From: Xanthostigma xanthostigma
Taxonomy: Eukaryota > Arthropoda > Insecta > Raphidioptera > Raphidiidae
Assembly: GCA_963575645.1 (NCBI GenBank)
Contig: OY754470.1
Span: 49,569,201-49,633,200, forward strand
Reading direction: 5' to 3'
Length of the DNA: 64,000 nucleotides
Part shown: positions 24,088 through 36,916 of the stretch, piece by piece
How the letters are laid out: every line of letters starts with the position of its first letter
Position numbering within the stretch: the first letter of the stretch is position 1
Translations under genes and position numbers: made by a program
The notes under the pieces: generated by a model
Told to the model about the DNA's origin: nothing
Seen by the model: only the letters and a program-made list of their open reading frames with translations
Databases searched by the model: none

Positions 24088-24474
24088 TAAAATAGAAGGC
24101 TTCAAATAAATAAAATTGTCGACCAATTTTTCTCAGACCAATATATTGACAAAAAAAAAAAAATAACAAATCTATATAACACAAGATGACGTTTCGATCC
24201 GGGTTTGGATTTTCTTCAGAAAAATCTAAAAAAAATAAAAATATTCAATCATCGTGTTATTCTATATTAAATATTAAATAACTAGTACTAATAATTTTTA
24301 TATTTTTTAGATTTTTCTGAAGAATATCCAAATCCGGATCGAAACGTCATCTTGTTTTATATTGATTTGTTATTTTTTTTTTTTTTTTATTTTTTGTCAA
24401 TATATTGGTCTGAGAAAAATTGGTCGACAATTTTATTTATTTGAAGAGTTAATCAAAGATTTAAAATAGAAGGC
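24088..24474 (+). mobile_element. F1 element, complete copy with 13-bp duplication
   Basis: The element (24101-24461) begins 'ttcaaataaataaaattgtc' and ends 'gagttaatcaaagatt'. Two long arms are complementary. The right-arm motif is 'ctgaagaatatccaaatccg' plus 'gatcgaaacgtc' (24317-24348). The perfect duplication TAAAATAGAAGGC (24088-24100, 24462-24474) interrupts repeat R7, dating this insertion after R7. Confidence 0.85.
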
Positions 24475-24477
24475 GTT

Positions 24478-24712
24478 TAGGGAGAGTTCTTTAAAATACA
24501 ATTACGGGGTCGAGTCGATACGATGGCGTTTTTTTTGCGCAGTGAAAAGGGGAGTCCGTTTGGGGGGAGCTCTTTAAAAAGAATTAAGGGGTCGTGTATA
24601 AAAGACAATTACAAAGTCGTGTCATTGCGATGGCGTTTTTTTTTGCGCAGTGAAAAGGGGGGGGGAGCTTTTGAGGGGAGTTCTTTAAAAAACAACTACG
24701 GGGTCGTGTATA
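24478..24712 (+). repeat. Tandem repeat inside R7
   Basis: Three imperfect units carry 'gatggcg' plus a T run, 'tgcgcagtgaaaagggg' and 'gagttctttaaaa.acaa.tacggggtcg'. They are homologous to the 120-bp units at 57350-57570, but diverged. A 65-codon frame crosses two units. Confidence 0.75.
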
Positions 24713-24955
24713 CAAAGTGAGATAGTAATACAGTAATTCTACACCAGTTGCTATGACGTGTATATATGTGATTTCTGATTGGTTAGATTAAAAAAAATGA
24801 CAGTGAAAGACGCACAGTTTTTACGTATTTTTGAGGAAATTTGTGAATAATCCGCAAAGTTTTTTTTTTTTGGAATGTCAAAATATAGCGTTTTCTATGA
24901 CATAAAAAAAAGTTAAAATTTGGGCACATCGAGTTATCGAACTGAGCCCAAATGA

Positions 24956-26735
24956 CTTATTATACTTCGCTTTCAGTGAGTGGTTTTAGAACCAATTTGT
25001 AGAAGTACTCGTCTATTGTGAAACATAATATACACTCAAACGTTTGGTGAAGGAGTTTCGGAAACTGGTAATCGCAAGTTACATCTTTTGTATATCTGCG
25101 ATTTTAGACACTACATTTATCAATAATGACATAACAAACCAGACTATTGTGCCCACCTTTTTTCTTTTTTACTTTTCTTTCTCATCTACTTGTGCACATT
25201 TACGGGAAAGTGATTTTTATTGTCTTTGAGTTTTGTCAAATCGTTTTATACCCACCTACTTCAGAACTACGTGAAACTTTTGTAACTGAAAAATACGTAA
25301 ATAAAATATTGTCTTAAGGAACATACATTATTGGACTTCTTATTTTTCTGTTTTTGCCACAACATTGTCAACACATTTGTTTTGAAAATAATGGTATAAA
25401 AAAACTTTCTTTTTTGAATTTATGAATAATTACCCTTTTCCTAACCAATTTATTTGTTATGATTAAATAAATACATAATATAATTTAATTATTTTTATAA
25501 AAGCATTGATTTATTTCTAATTTGCAAAAACGTCAACATTAGGGTTTTTTTTATTAGAATTTTAGGGGCACTATCTATAAATATAAAAAAATATTTGTTT
25601 TACTCAAAAATATTTTAAATATTGCTCTTCTAAAAATTTTAGCATTTTGTACTCAATTTAATCAATTATAGGCACAGAAAGCAAATTTTCACGGACATCT
25701 ATGCAATGTTGGAAATAATTTGTAGATACAAAATTTATGCATTATCGGTGTCGTAAATTTAATATAAACAACCTACAAATACAGTAAATCCTAATTACAA
25801 ACCATAGTTGTTGCGTTGGCAGAAGTGAAAACATACCCACAACTATATGGATAGACTACCCGTTTATATTATCTAGTATATCTCGTTCAAAAAATTATTT
25901 CACGTTTAAAAGAAAACAAACATTAAATAACTAACTTAAATGTTTAATTTAGGGGTAGAAGAGATCTGGTTAGATTAAATAATTTTCTTAGAACACCTTC
26001 TTTGATGTTCGTATATTAACACGAAATTTTTTCTTAGTCACAATTTAGCCCGTTTATTTTTCATTTGATGACAGCAGTTGACAAAATTGTATTTTACTAA
26101 AAACATTGTTTTATAACCACTAAATTTTTTCATAGTCAGATTAAAATTAGCTTCCATTGCTCTGAAAATTTTGTTATCTCAGTGAACTTTTTATAAACTA
26201 ATTTTATTTCACTCAATGAATGTTTATTTGCTTGAAATATTATTATTGATGCAACATTTTCATCCGGTACCGATAGTGAATACCTTCTCAAAGGACCCGA
26301 AACTGTCCGATACCTATATACAGTCAGATGTTGGAGTAACATAACGGACTCCTGTAATAATGTTAATAATTAAATTATCAAGACATTCTTTTTTGAGCTC
26401 AACAATCAGTATCCAAAGAATTCTGTTAGATCAATTGCTCACATAATAATTGGAGGAGCCAAACTACTGCTGGTAAATTAAAGCTTTTAAACTCGACGTC
26501 ATGTCCACTGTATACAAGAGGCTGTAATATTTCAATTTGTGAGCAAGTTTCTTGTATGGTGGTGATGAACCCGAAGTTTAGATGCTTATCGATACCTACT
26601 TTAAGAAATTCTTCCTTCTCTGTAACAGCAATCAGTCTTTACTACTAGTACCAAATTAGAGAGCCTAAAGGCGAGGTTCAAATAATAGCTAGATTTTAAC
26701 CAAAGGCGTGAGTGCATTTTTAAGAAATAGTATAT
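24956..26735. other. No gene seen, AT-rich
   Basis: Only short frames (25044-25229 plus, 26136-26342 minus), without recognisable domain. The minus-strand frame from 26936 to 26601 is an artefact of the palindrome that follows. Confidence 0.3.
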
Positions 26736-26851
26736 TACACCACAAGGACCGAAAGTTTGATATTCTTGCACTGCGTGCCATGATGGCCGAGGTGAAGCCG
26801 AGGTCATGACGCGCAGTGCAATGATATCAAACTTTCGACCAGTGTGGTGTA
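26736..26851. mobile_element. Palindromic miniature element
   Basis: Arms of about 55 bp: 'tacaccacaaggaccgaaag' and 'tttgatattcttgcactgcg' on the left, mirrored by 'cgcagtgcaatgatatcaaa' and 'ctttcgaccagtgtggtgta' on the right. The loop contains 'ggccgaggtgaagccgaggt'. TA steps lie at both edges, but the context is simple, so a mariner-type origin is only possible. Confidence 0.65.
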
Positions 26852-27059
26852 TACCATTTTGCTTCTTACCTCGGTCGTAAGTACGCTTATTAAATACATT
26901 ATTAATTACATGAAAACACAGATAAATTCCGAGCAAGCAGCTTTGAGATTAACGCAAAAACACGAATGACAGCTGGTCGCGACTATTAGCTAAAATGTAA
27001 TAGGGTTGCTATGGATCCGACAATTGATAGATGATTTTTAAGCTATTGCATAGCTTTTA

Positions 27060-27240
27060 TCGCCGGCTTTGAGCGCGGCGACCGAATCAAGACATTCCGT
27101 AACGAAAAAACCTAACACCCCCCACTCCGACCGGCACAGCGGTGCGACGTTGAAAGCCGTGCATCGTCTAACATCGTTTCCGTTCGGCAGACTTCGGCAC
27201 GGTGTTTGTGCGCGTGCGACTAGACGTATGGTTGCTCATA
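27060..27240 (+). promoter_or_regulatory. CpG-rich block upstream of a candidate gene
   Basis: GC- and CpG-rich ('cgccggctttgagcgcggcg', 'cactccgaccggcacagcgg', 'ttcggcacggtgtttgtgcg'), flanked by AT-rich DNA. It directly precedes the candidate first exon at 27280. Promoter or 5' untranslated exon is an inference from composition and position only. Confidence 0.35.
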
Positions 27241-27279
27241 GCTGATTCTATCTTTATTTGTGTATAAAGTGTTTTAAAT

Positions 27280-27761
27280 ATGAATAAACAAAGTGCATTT
27301 ATTAATGAAGAAAGTAATAAAAAAAAAGTGAAAGAAAATGAGTGAGTACTCTATATACATACATTTTATTATTATCACAAATGAAGTCTTTTTTTTTTAT
27401 TTTTTTTTGAATTTATATATAATACTGCTATAAAAATAATCTAAATTATTTAGGTTATGTGCAGAGAAAGTATATATGATATTATATCTATATAAATGTA
27501 CATCGCGCGAAATTCTATGATCAAACTCTTAATATCGTTCTTTTTGTTCAAATTTTTTGAATGACTAATTGTTTTGGTGTGTAATTACACTATTTATACC
27601 TTATTATTTATACCTAGCTATTTTCGTTTTATAGAGAAGAAAAACTTAAAGACCTAAAAAGAATATGCAATAGCTTTACCGCGGCAGTCCCCGAGTGCCA
27701 CACGTATTTTTTTTCTTTACTGCCGCCCGAACGGACGTACTTCCCGCATCAATGCGTGTAA
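27280..27761 (+). CDS. Candidate two-exon gene, 62 codons, unknown function
   Basis: Exon 1 runs from ATG at 27280 to 27341 and is followed by a strong donor GTGAGT (27342). Exon 2 starts at 27635 after a pyrimidine-rich 'ctattttcgttttatag' acceptor and continues in frame to TAA at 27759-27761. The 62-residue product begins MNKQSAFINEESNKKK, is lysine/glutamate-rich to about residue 28, then has a proline/aromatic C-terminus (ending FPHQCV). I recognise no domain. The intron is 293 bp. Support is the splice signals, phase agreement and CpG-rich upstream block; all could arise by chance, and exon 2 might belong to a longer alternative transcript. No transposon ends were found around it. Confidence 0.35.
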
Positions 27762-29910
27762 TCTCAATGAATGTTAGACTTTCTGCCTTACAATTGATGC
27801 CGAAAGTATGTACTTTCGATCGAGGTATGAAGAAAAAACTCTTTCTCTTAATTCTAATCAGACTCGATGCAGTGACAGTTTCGAGGGTAATTTAGTAAGC
27901 GTTATTTTTTGTAACTCATCGCATTGTATCAGACGGCGTAAACAGCCCAACTAGCAACAGCCAATTTACGACAAGTAGAGCAAATGTAATAAATTACCTG
28001 AGTGCGACTGTGTTGATTGCTGCCTCGCACAACCGTCCTGTGCAGCTACGATGAATGTACATAGCTCTTTGCTATTATGTTAAATTATATTCAAACTGTC
28101 CCGTCGTCGCATCGCCAGCTTTTCCGTCGCACGTCTAAATAACATATTAATGTACTCATCTTTCTACCTGTGCTCGAAGCTAAACGCTTTCAACTCCTCT
28201 CAAATTATATTTTATACGACTCCTGTTTTTAACAAAATAGTTTCCGGAATGTCTCAATAGGGGATATTTGACACTATAAAACACTATTAAAAACACCAGA
28301 TTTTAATTTTAAAATTACAATTTTTTGACGTGTCCATAAACGCTGCCCGCAATAATGGCTTAAAGAGTGACGTCAGACTTGTAGGAAACACACATATACC
28401 TATATTAATACGCGACACACTCCTCATACGTCAGTAAACAGTAACTTTGGTATGTATGACAAACCATCAAGCTGTCATGAGACAAAAAAAAACAACATAC
28501 TGATAGCATAGCGAGACAAAATTTGTATGTTTGTTTGGTTGCGACAAGTAATCTCAGGAACTACTAAACTGATTTAAAAAAATATTTTTAAAAACCCAGA
28601 TTGATTCAATTAAGCTACAGCGATGTTATAAATTTTTCGAAGTATTGAAACTAGTTTTTTTCAAAACAACACCAATTATTTTAATTTGTAATAGTCTGTA
28701 TAAATAGTATTACAATTCCTATATAGATTTGTGAGAGCATCACGCAAAAACGACAGAATTGATTTCCAGAAAACCTGTGTATGTAAGCTTGATATGCGCT
28801 CTGTCATAATTTAAGAAAGTATCGATATTTTAAATGTCCAAAAAATGGTAATCCGACAACATTATTTCAATTTTTGAAAATAATACATAATTTTGGAAGC
28901 TTTAGTCGCGCTAAAAGAAAATATTAAATTGAAAGATTAATAATAATTTGCATGAAATTTGAATATTTATAATTTACATAAAATGCATTGAATACATTAA
29001 CTATGATCATTAACTTTCTTTGTGCAAGATCTTTTTAATTGTTACTCCGACAATTTTCCAAACGGCTTAACTAAAATTTTTGGCTAAATTAAAAACTGAA
29101 GAAGCACATCCAGTACTGTATGCAGTACCATTAAAGCGAGAACGTTTAGAACTATATTATGTCTAAATTAAGAATATTGGTTACAAAAAAATAGCTTCGC
29201 TTCTAAATAAAAATAAAAAAAAATAAATATCAAAATCGGACGACTCTGTAAAAAGTTATGCGTGGTCATACATAAATAAAAAAAAAAAATATATACGCGT
29301 CGACTTGAGAACCTCCTCCGTTTTTGTTATTCGTCGGTTAATAAATACATCAGCTTTTTATTCAAAATAAATACGATTTGGTCGTTGTGTTCGGCCATTA
29401 TGAATTCCTGTATTGGCATTTTTTAGGAAAAGAAAACTTTCCCGTTATCTGAGTTATCTTTGTTTATCTTAAGGTAATAAATGGACAATGACAAGTCACT
29501 CTTGGAAATTAGTTTTGGGTTGATAATATTGAATTTATTTTTAAGTTTGATGTGCAGAAAGTAATAAATAGAACCGCGATTCGATTTTAAAATAAAATAG
29601 TTCTTAACCGAACTAGTAAAATTAATTCATTGTGTTCTCTACATCCGAGTGCAAAATAGTCACTAAATGTCTTTATCTAGTTAGTATGCTAATTGTTGGC
29701 GGAAACATTCAAATTTTATTACATACACAAAATATTCCCAACTCTTCTTATGCTACAATCTATAGCCTCGAGGAAAAGTGGCTTATACCGTGTTTTTGTA
29801 GTTCAGGCGTGTCGTGTCAGGTTTCCTACGTATAGAATACACAGACAATCTGGAAATTCGATGGTCTACTCTAGGACTATAATGCAATAATGGGAACAAC
29901 GACGTTAAAA
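27762..29910. other. No gene seen
   Basis: AT-rich. 28525-28580 carries a truncated retroposon head ('tttgtatgtttgtttggttg', 'taatctcaggaactactaaa'). The 67- and 65-codon frames at 29632-29890 have no recognisable domain. Confidence 0.3.
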
Positions 29911-29977
29911 AATGGTTCCGATTTTATTGAGAATGAAACGTCCAGAAACGATGGTACTCTATAAAATCGGAACCATT
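29911..29977. repeat. Short perfect inverted repeat
   Basis: AATGGTTCCGATTTTAT (29911-29927) is exactly mirrored by ATAAAATCGGAACCATT (29961-29977). A second pair, 'gtccagaaacga' and 'tcgtttcctggac', starts in the loop and ends at 29998. Hairpin or miniature element of unknown type. Confidence 0.7.
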
Positions 29978-30327
29978 GTTTACGCTCGTTTCCTGGACTA
30001 AAAAGCAACTTTCACTTTTTTCCTGGACTGGATTGACAAATCGATGAACCAATGGAGAGCTAAAACGTCATTAATCTTGTTTTACCAAAAATCTGACGTT
30101 AGCCATTTTGTTTTATGACCGCAGAAACAATATACGAATACGAACAGCGCTTGGCTGCAAATCATGCGGCAAAATTGTGAGTGTTCCAAGTTTCCTACGT
30201 TTTGGCAATGCGTTTCCATTTTGTTGTATATTATTATATACAGGATGATCACTTTTCACTCCTTTAATTTACATATGATGGTGAGTGTTTGTCTGTTAAA
30301 ATCTATTTCATGTTTAAAATGCGATTT

Positions 30328-30609
30328 TAAACCCCTTTATAACGAATCTTAAGGGACCGAGCATTTTTTTTTTCGTTATAAAAGGTTTTCGTTATATGAA
30401 TGTAGTGGAATCATTTTCTTTAAGCAATAGGAATTTTTTGCGATAAGTTTGGTGGCATCAAGTGCTTGTTGAATAGTTGGTGATGATTTACAATCGTCCT
30501 CGTAAGATGATATTTAATGTATGGATTTTAAGGTAAACTCACCAAATTGTAAACATTTCTACTTTATAGGGAGTTTTAAGTTATAACGAAAGACGTTATA
30601 AAGAGGTTA
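30328..30609. mobile_element. Probable pogo/Tigger-like miniature element
   Basis: Left end 'aacccctttataacgaatct' and right end complement 'aacctctttataacgtcttt' are inverted repeats with TA at the borders (30328-30329, 30608-30609, the latter overlapping the last end base). Repeated 'cgttata' words are near both ends. The interior is non-coding. The assignment rests on end sequence and TA target. Confidence 0.5.
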
Positions 30610-31709
30610 GACTGCAATTCTGCTTGGAATAGTCATTTTTTAAGTTGAGGTTACAAATTGTGTAGAAAATGACGGCAAAATGGTAATTCGAAAATGGTAG
30701 ACGTGCGAGTGGCATTTGTTATGACATAGTGCCAAGAAAAATTCGACTGAAACGTCAATAATTGGGTTAATTTAAGCAAGGAGTGTTAATAAGATTCCTT
30801 GTATCCTGTAAAAAATATAATTATCAACCATTATCAAGGTGTACTTACAGTTGCTATATGTATTAAATATGAAAGGTTTTTCATTTTTTTTAAACTAAAT
30901 TTCAGTTAAATATACGGAGATATAAAATATATATCTGTCAGCGTTACAGAAAAGAAAGAAATGTTTTTTTTTTTTACTTTTTAGTGCGTTGATAAAAACA
31001 AGTTTTTTAAAACTATAAATTTCATTTTTTGGCATAATATACATTCTTAACAGCTGGAGACACCACTTTTTTATTTTCAATTTTAAACTTTTTATATAAA
31101 TATTAATATAGCCAGCATATCAAAATATTATAGTGCCATATGGATGAAGCTGAAAATCGGGTTACAATATACAACCTACAAGTTAAGATATTCAAAACTG
31201 AACACACTGTATAATAACGTTTTTGTGACACTTTCTCTTTGTCTATACGCTTCCTTTGCTTTATTCTTTGAATTATATTTGTCTAAATTATTTAACTGCA
31301 GTCTTACAGAGTTATTGCTTAATTTTATTATCTCAAAATTTTATTAGACATTAAATTTTAACGTTAGCGGTACATAAACCGCTTAAAGGTGTTCTAGGTA
31401 CGAACTTTGTAATTATTGTTGACAACAAGACAATAACCCAGGTTAATGCACTTGTATTTAGTTTTCTTATTACTTTCCTAAAGAAAACGGGAGTAGGTTT
31501 GATGACATTTTCACTTTAGAGTAAATAATTTAATTGTTTTTATGCTTACATAAAAATTATAATAACACTTTTTTTATAAATTGTCATCGCAATTATATTT
31601 TGAGAACTAAGATGACAATGGGTTCTCGAAGTGACTTTGTCGCATTAAAAAGAACCATATTATAGTTGCACACCACAGAAGTGAACCTAATTGTTAAATT
31701 TGTTAATAT
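30610..31709. other. No gene seen, AT-rich
   Basis: Two frames of 61 and 67 codons (30895-31080 minus, 31144-31347 plus) are low-complexity products of AT-rich DNA. Confidence 0.3.
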
Positions 31710-32104
31710 ACTAGCTGTCCGTCTCGGTTTCAATCGGGTGTGATAGATATAATTCTGCAAAATGTATTTCGTTTGCGACCCGGTATCTGAACAAATAGCT
31801 TTGAGCAAATTATACCAAATTTGCTTCTGAACTGATAGCTTAGAACGACTTCCAGCAGATGTCGCTACTTGGTACTAAAACAGGTTTTTTGTTCGCTTTT
31901 GAATCAATAGTTTTGAGTAAATTCTATAATTCTACATGTTACTAAAACATCCTAATTTTGTACAAAATATTTAATAAAAACTACCCTATAGCGTAAGTTG
32001 CACTATGCAAGAAGTGTTAAAATTTCATTAAAATCGGTTCAGTGGTTTCGGAGATTAGCGCGGTCAAAATTGTGACATGGGAATTTTATATAAATATATA
32101 TAGA
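31710..32104 (-). repeat. Dispersed repeat R8, copy 1
   Basis: Inverted relative to 45955-46235. Shared words (complemented) are 'accactgaaccgattttaat', 'gtagcgacatc' and 'caacttgcgctata'. It ends on the left with 'actagctgtccgtctcggtt', a retroposon tail. A 71-codon minus-strand frame inside is accidental. Confidence 0.65.
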
Positions 32105-33582
32105 TTATTTTCTGACGAAAACACGAGCTAACTAAATCTATTTAAAAATAAGAATATTTGCCTTAATTATAAAAGCAGTTACTCTATTTTTTTTATCTGT
32201 GTCATGCTTTCACAAACTTGACTTATTGATATTAAAATTTCAGACTATTAATATGAGTCTATGTTCCAAAAGACGCTCTGCACGAGGAGCTAAAAATTAC
32301 AGAAAAAACTGAAGCAAAATCATTCCGCGTAAAACATTATATTATTACGTGTTTTTCATTGGTTTGTTCTGGATGTAAAATTGAAGTAAAAAGGTTCTTC
32401 TGCTTGCTCGAACTTTTCTTTGATCGCTGTCTAGGCTTTGCGTAATTGACAGGGGTAACCTATTGAATTGTAAATGTTCCTATCTTCTTGTACAACTTTC
32501 CGTGTCTTTGGAACTTTTTGGAAGTTGCTGAAGCGCTTCCTCACAGACCACGCACACCGAGTTCCATAAAGATGCGAGTTTAACTCCCGCGTCGAGGATT
32601 TTGATCATACTACTGTCTCTCTTAAGTGTTGATTATAGACGCCCAACATCTAAGCTTATAAGCGTCTAAGTCTAAAGTATATAGGTACACCTCTAGTAAA
32701 GCTGCTTTTTTACAACTTTTAGCTGTACTAGTTTAGAAAATAGAAAGAAAATCTTTTTTCGAGATGTATTTACAAAAATTCTCGAAAATTATAAAAAAAA
32801 ATATTTTTGAACCATAACTGCAATTTTATGTTTCTGCATTTTAACCGTATTTTTTATTTGGTAAATTTACGGCATTGTTTTGTAATTTAGAAACTTTTCA
32901 ATGCACAGAAGCGTTTCTAAAGTACCTAGTAAACACTTTTCTTGTATTTCATCTATACGACTGCTGTATAAAAGCGTGATGTCCTTGTCAACAAAATTTC
33001 TAAAAAGTTTAAGTCTTTGGTTCCGACATCGTTGCGTGGAGTGGAAAAGACCGCTTGTAGGGCTGCTCAGAACAAAATTCCGTAAGCGTTAAGTTGAGTA
33101 TACACGGTGTTTTTTTTTCGGTCAACTTCTTCGCTGAAATTTCTTCGATTTCATACTTTATACTTTTTAAAAGGAAATTCATAAAAAAGGCAAAAAATAT
33201 AGTTTCTGTAATAAATATAGGTAATAAGTATAAAGAAATATGCTTGACTTTTGATTTTAATGCGTTATTTTATGTATGAGGTGTAACGTTGTTAAAACAA
33301 GAGGCGAGTACAAAATCCACATACTGCGAGAGTTGTCTTTTTTTTAATGAATTATACAGACGTTAGCACAATTAATACAAATATATAAAATGATAACTTA
33401 GTCTCTAATTGAACAGTTCATAGAGCGAATTTTCTGTTCATGTTTTTGTACCTATCTATCTATAGAGATTAACAAAATTGTTGTCTCTGTTTTTAATGTC
33501 AAAATAACAGCTTGTTACTAAACGCATATGAAAGTATATCTATATACGTTTCTGATAACAAAAAAACAATTTTTACAGTTTT
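32105..33582. other. No gene seen
   Basis: Short frames at 32901-33092 and 33094-33279 are AT-rich and without domain. 32515-32640 is of somewhat higher complexity but has no partner or open frame. Confidence 0.3.
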
Positions 33583-34231
33583 TGTCTGTCTGTTTGTTCC
33601 GGCTAATCTCCTAAACGACTGGACCGATTTTGACGAGATTTTCACTGTCGATAGCTAATGTTTTAAGGAGTAACTTGTAGTTAAAAATTAAAAATACATT
33701 CGTATTGAAAAAAAAAATTATGTCAATAATTAGATTTTACATTGTTAAGTTACAATACTATATAAAAAAAATTTACTTTCCAACAATGTCACTATCGAGA
33801 CTTAAACCCGAAACTTCCACTCACTGTTTCCCTCTCCAACGACTTAATATCACAAAGGCTGCCTGTCGTGCGGGCTATTGGGGATGGTTGTGTCTCAACG
33901 CGCGCTTTAAAATATTGTTTTTAGCAGTTAGATCATACTTTTTTGTTTGCTTAAGTATTTTTTTATTAGTACCTCTATATATAATATATATAGCTACCGT
34001 GCTTCATCACAATCGCGTGCGAAGCCGCGGGGAGCAGCTAGTGTAGGTATACATAAAAATAAACTGTTTGTTCCGGCTAATCTCAGCAACGATTGAACCG
34101 ATTTTGACGGGACTTTCACTGGCAGATAGCTGATAACTATGCAAAATAAAAAATAGGAAAGTCTTTTCGTAAACTCTGCGAACTGACCAAACAAAATTTG
34201 TTAAATTCGAAGTCGCGGGTAACAGCTAGTA
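33583..34231 (+). repeat. Two adjacent retroposon copies, R9
   Basis: Both units open with 'tgtttgttccggctaatctc' and 'accgattttgacg' (33594 and 34067) and close with 'gcgaagccgcggggagcagc' (34018) and 'gaagtcgcgggtaacagcta' (34209). The second is shorter (about 170 bp). The 113-codon frame at 33705-34046 crosses the first unit and shows no recognisable protein, so it is taken as chance. Confidence 0.7.
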
Positions 34232-35767
34232 TGAAAATGAAAACAGTTGATATACTTCGGACCAATTAATACTCGACACTGTTTCAGAATGGACATAGAA
34301 AATGCCTATGAAAAGAAATTTTTAGACACCCTGTGTTTGTGTCTTTAAAAGATATCCACTTAAATGGGCACGTAGCCTGAAAAGTCTCTAATGATAGTAC
34401 CAGTGCTTAAAGAGGCTTTTTCCCATGTCAGCGTGTTATCAAAAGAAAAAAAAAGCTTTGACATTGCAAAGAGAAAACGACCGCCTCGTATTATTTCTGT
34501 ATATTTTTCATTACATTAGTGTCGTGTTCTTTATAAAAATACTCATCGCTAGTAGTGTTAGAATTTCAAATTAAAAAACTTGACTCCAAAGCGCATTTCC
34601 ACAATAAAAGCAATCATTTACTAATCGATTGATTTTGAGAAGTGTAGCGATGCCATTAGTTATAAGCAGCCAATTTCAAATTTGAAAATTGGCAAAAGAT
34701 GGTTTTAATTTTTGGCGACTTAAACAAAATACGGTTATTAATTCTTCATTAATATATTTTTTTATATTTATTCAGCCATAACTTTTGGAAAATTTCGAAA
34801 CCATTTTGTTCAGAATGTTAACGGATTGATACCAAAATAGTTTTTTTATCGGTCTTGTCATTTTTAACTGATTTTTAAAAGGAAGTTTTTTTTTAAATAT
34901 GTTACTTCATGAGCCGAATTTGATTATTCCGTTACTTCTTAATAGAGCAAACCCCCAGAGTGCTCTCTAATAAAACTTACATAAAACATAATAATTGAAT
35001 TGGCTTCGACCCCATCATTAATATATTACGCTTTATAATTGCCTTTTTTGAAATAGGTAAAATTTTCATTTTAAAGTTTTTTTTGTAAAACAAAATACTA
35101 ACTTGAAAATATTCATTGGTGTTAGACCCAATCAACCCGAGCTGTTGGAAACCCTGATTTTTTTTGATAATAAATTGAATTACATTTTTTACAAATTCTC
35201 GAATTAGAATATGGACGCTGGGGGCTTGTAATATACGAGCCGTGGAAGTGCCATTTAAACAACGATATTGCTATATTCTCGATTATGGACACTAATATAT
35301 TGACATATTAAGGTATTAAAAAAGCTCTTTGTTTCAGAGAATATAGTTTCCCATATATTTCAGACAAGTTTACGATACATTTATTTTCTATTTCAATATC
35401 TTAAAGGAATCTTTAAAACATAGATATCTGATGCATATCTAAATTGCATATCGAATTTTATTTAAATATGTTTACACTTCTTTAAAAAAAAGAGAGATAA
35501 GTAGCTCCTGTCTGAACGTCTCTATATTTTTGATTCTGGCGTTCAGCCAATCACATTGTACTGACTGAAAACCGCCTGGGAGGTCACTAAGATCACTGAA
35601 GAATATGTTCGTATCTCCAGTATGTATCGAAGTATTGCTTTTTCGTAGTAAATAAAGAGATACTCTATTTACTGACGTTCTCGATCTTATAACCTGTTCT
35701 TTTAAAATCTCTCAAACAAACGTATTTTTGCATTGCGATCCGTATATAAGTACGTTATACAGACTGA
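34232..35767. other. No gene seen, AT-rich
   Basis: Homopolymer-rich AT sequence without repeat partners in the window. Confidence 0.3.
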
Positions 35768-36091
35768 ACCAAAACCACTACTCCACTAGCGAAATTTTAT
35801 TTATCTGCTTCAATCTACCACACTAGGAATAGAGATCTATTTTATTTGTCCTCAGTCACGACCAATTATGCCTTTAACTCTCCGCTTTTCAGAATGGCGT
35901 ACATTTTCAACAATATCAACAATAGAACGGATATTGATATTTTTGGGGATAATCTAAAAAATTTTAAAAGACAAATTTCTGTTTTTTTTGAAGTGAAAAT
36001 TACATCTTTTCGATTCTCTAAGTTCTATATTATTCAATTATGTTTCTTATTTTATTGCTTTTTTTTTCTTTCTTTTATATATAGTTTGTAA
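35768..36091 (+). pseudogene. C-terminal remnant of a non-LTR retrotransposon reverse transcriptase
   Basis: The frame is open from a stop at 35765 to TAA at about 36089 without a proper start. It contains TRNRDLFYLSS and, further on, NSPLFRMAYIFNNI and DIDIFGDNLKNFKRQI. That order (TRN..LF, then a short spacer, NSPL.RM...N, D.DIF...L..FK) is the usual end of ORF2 in insect jockey/CR1-type elements, just after the thumb region. The last 20 residues are phenylalanine-rich and may be unrelated run-on. The catalytic part is absent, as expected from 5' truncation. It is followed by a 3' untranslated region and an A-rich tail. Confidence 0.6.
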
Positions 36092-36204
36092 CAGTGCTGC
36101 AAATGTATAATAATTATTGTATAATATTGAGAGCAGGCTTGTTATTGGACATTGTCTGTTAGCCTGCCAGATTTACAAATAAAATAAAATAAAAAAAATA
36201 AATA
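36092..36204 (+). mobile_element. 3' untranslated region and A-rich tail of the non-LTR element
   Basis: 'attggacattgtctgttagcctgccag' followed by repeated 'aaataaaataaaat' is the typical short 3' end of such elements, where the end is a simple A-rich repeat. It confirms plus orientation. The 5' truncation point is somewhere before 35768; no target duplication was identified. Confidence 0.55.
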
Positions 36205-36916
36205 ATTTTATACAATGTGTGGTACTTTTACCATGATAAGGTTAGTAGAGTATAAGGCTGCCTCGTTTCATCGGATTAATCAGCTAAATGCGGGAATAAC
36301 GTCTGTTTAAATGAAGTACAAAGATTGTTTGTTATATATTAGACGTAGAGTTTTTATTAGGCTTGACAAGGGACAATAGTGAGAAAAACGGTCATTTACT
36401 ACCGCTATACAAACATGAAAAGCAACTGTTTTATAAGAGATCGTGCAATTTTTTTTTAATTTTAATTTCCCTAATATGAAAAAAAATAAATCTTGATTTA
36501 TGTGAAAATTTGCCTCAACGAAATACTAGTCCACACCTATTTCGTTCAATAACCACATTTCACTTATTAACCTTACTAATAATATTTTGTGTGCTGGTAA
36601 AACAATTTAGTTCCACTTGATATAAGCAGACAGTCCGCAAAAAGGACTGTCTATTGTAAGTAAATATTCATGTTTGTTTGATTCCCATATAGATTTGTCC
36701 AGAAGTTGTAGTGATTTTTTTTTACTGCAACGTAATATATTTGAAACGTTATAAATATTTAATAGTCGACAACCATTAAAAAATTCAAAAATTCTGAAAG
36801 GACTAACGCCTTTGATTCTCCGGATTTATTACACGAAAATAATAGTTATTTGCGTAACTAGTAGTCTAAGTCATTCATCGCGCTGACAGGTCATGACTTA
36901 GCCTACAAGTTGCGCC
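36205..36916. other. No gene seen
   Basis: AT-rich, with a hairpin at 36629-36655 ('agacagtccgcaaaaaggac' then 'tgtct'). Confidence 0.3.

Larger units (their letters stand above)
23956..24955 (+). repeat. Repeat family R7, copy 1
   Basis: Homologous to 56968-57865. The shared left block is 'cggttagagtacgat' to 'ttttaagtcctgaaaattga'; the shared right block is 'gtgagatagtaatacagtaa' through 'ttgtgaataatccgcaaagt'. An F1 element is inserted at 24101-24461 and a tandem array occupies 24478-24712. No coding sequence is recognised. Confidence 0.75.

Noticed and set aside
26601..26936. 111-codon minus-strand frame
   Set aside because: Spans the palindromic element at 26736-26851; the middle of the peptide is a by-product of the inverted repeat.
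33705..34046. 113-codon plus-strand frame
   Set aside because: Crosses retroposon R9 and ends in its tail; the peptide is AT-driven and matches nothing known to me.
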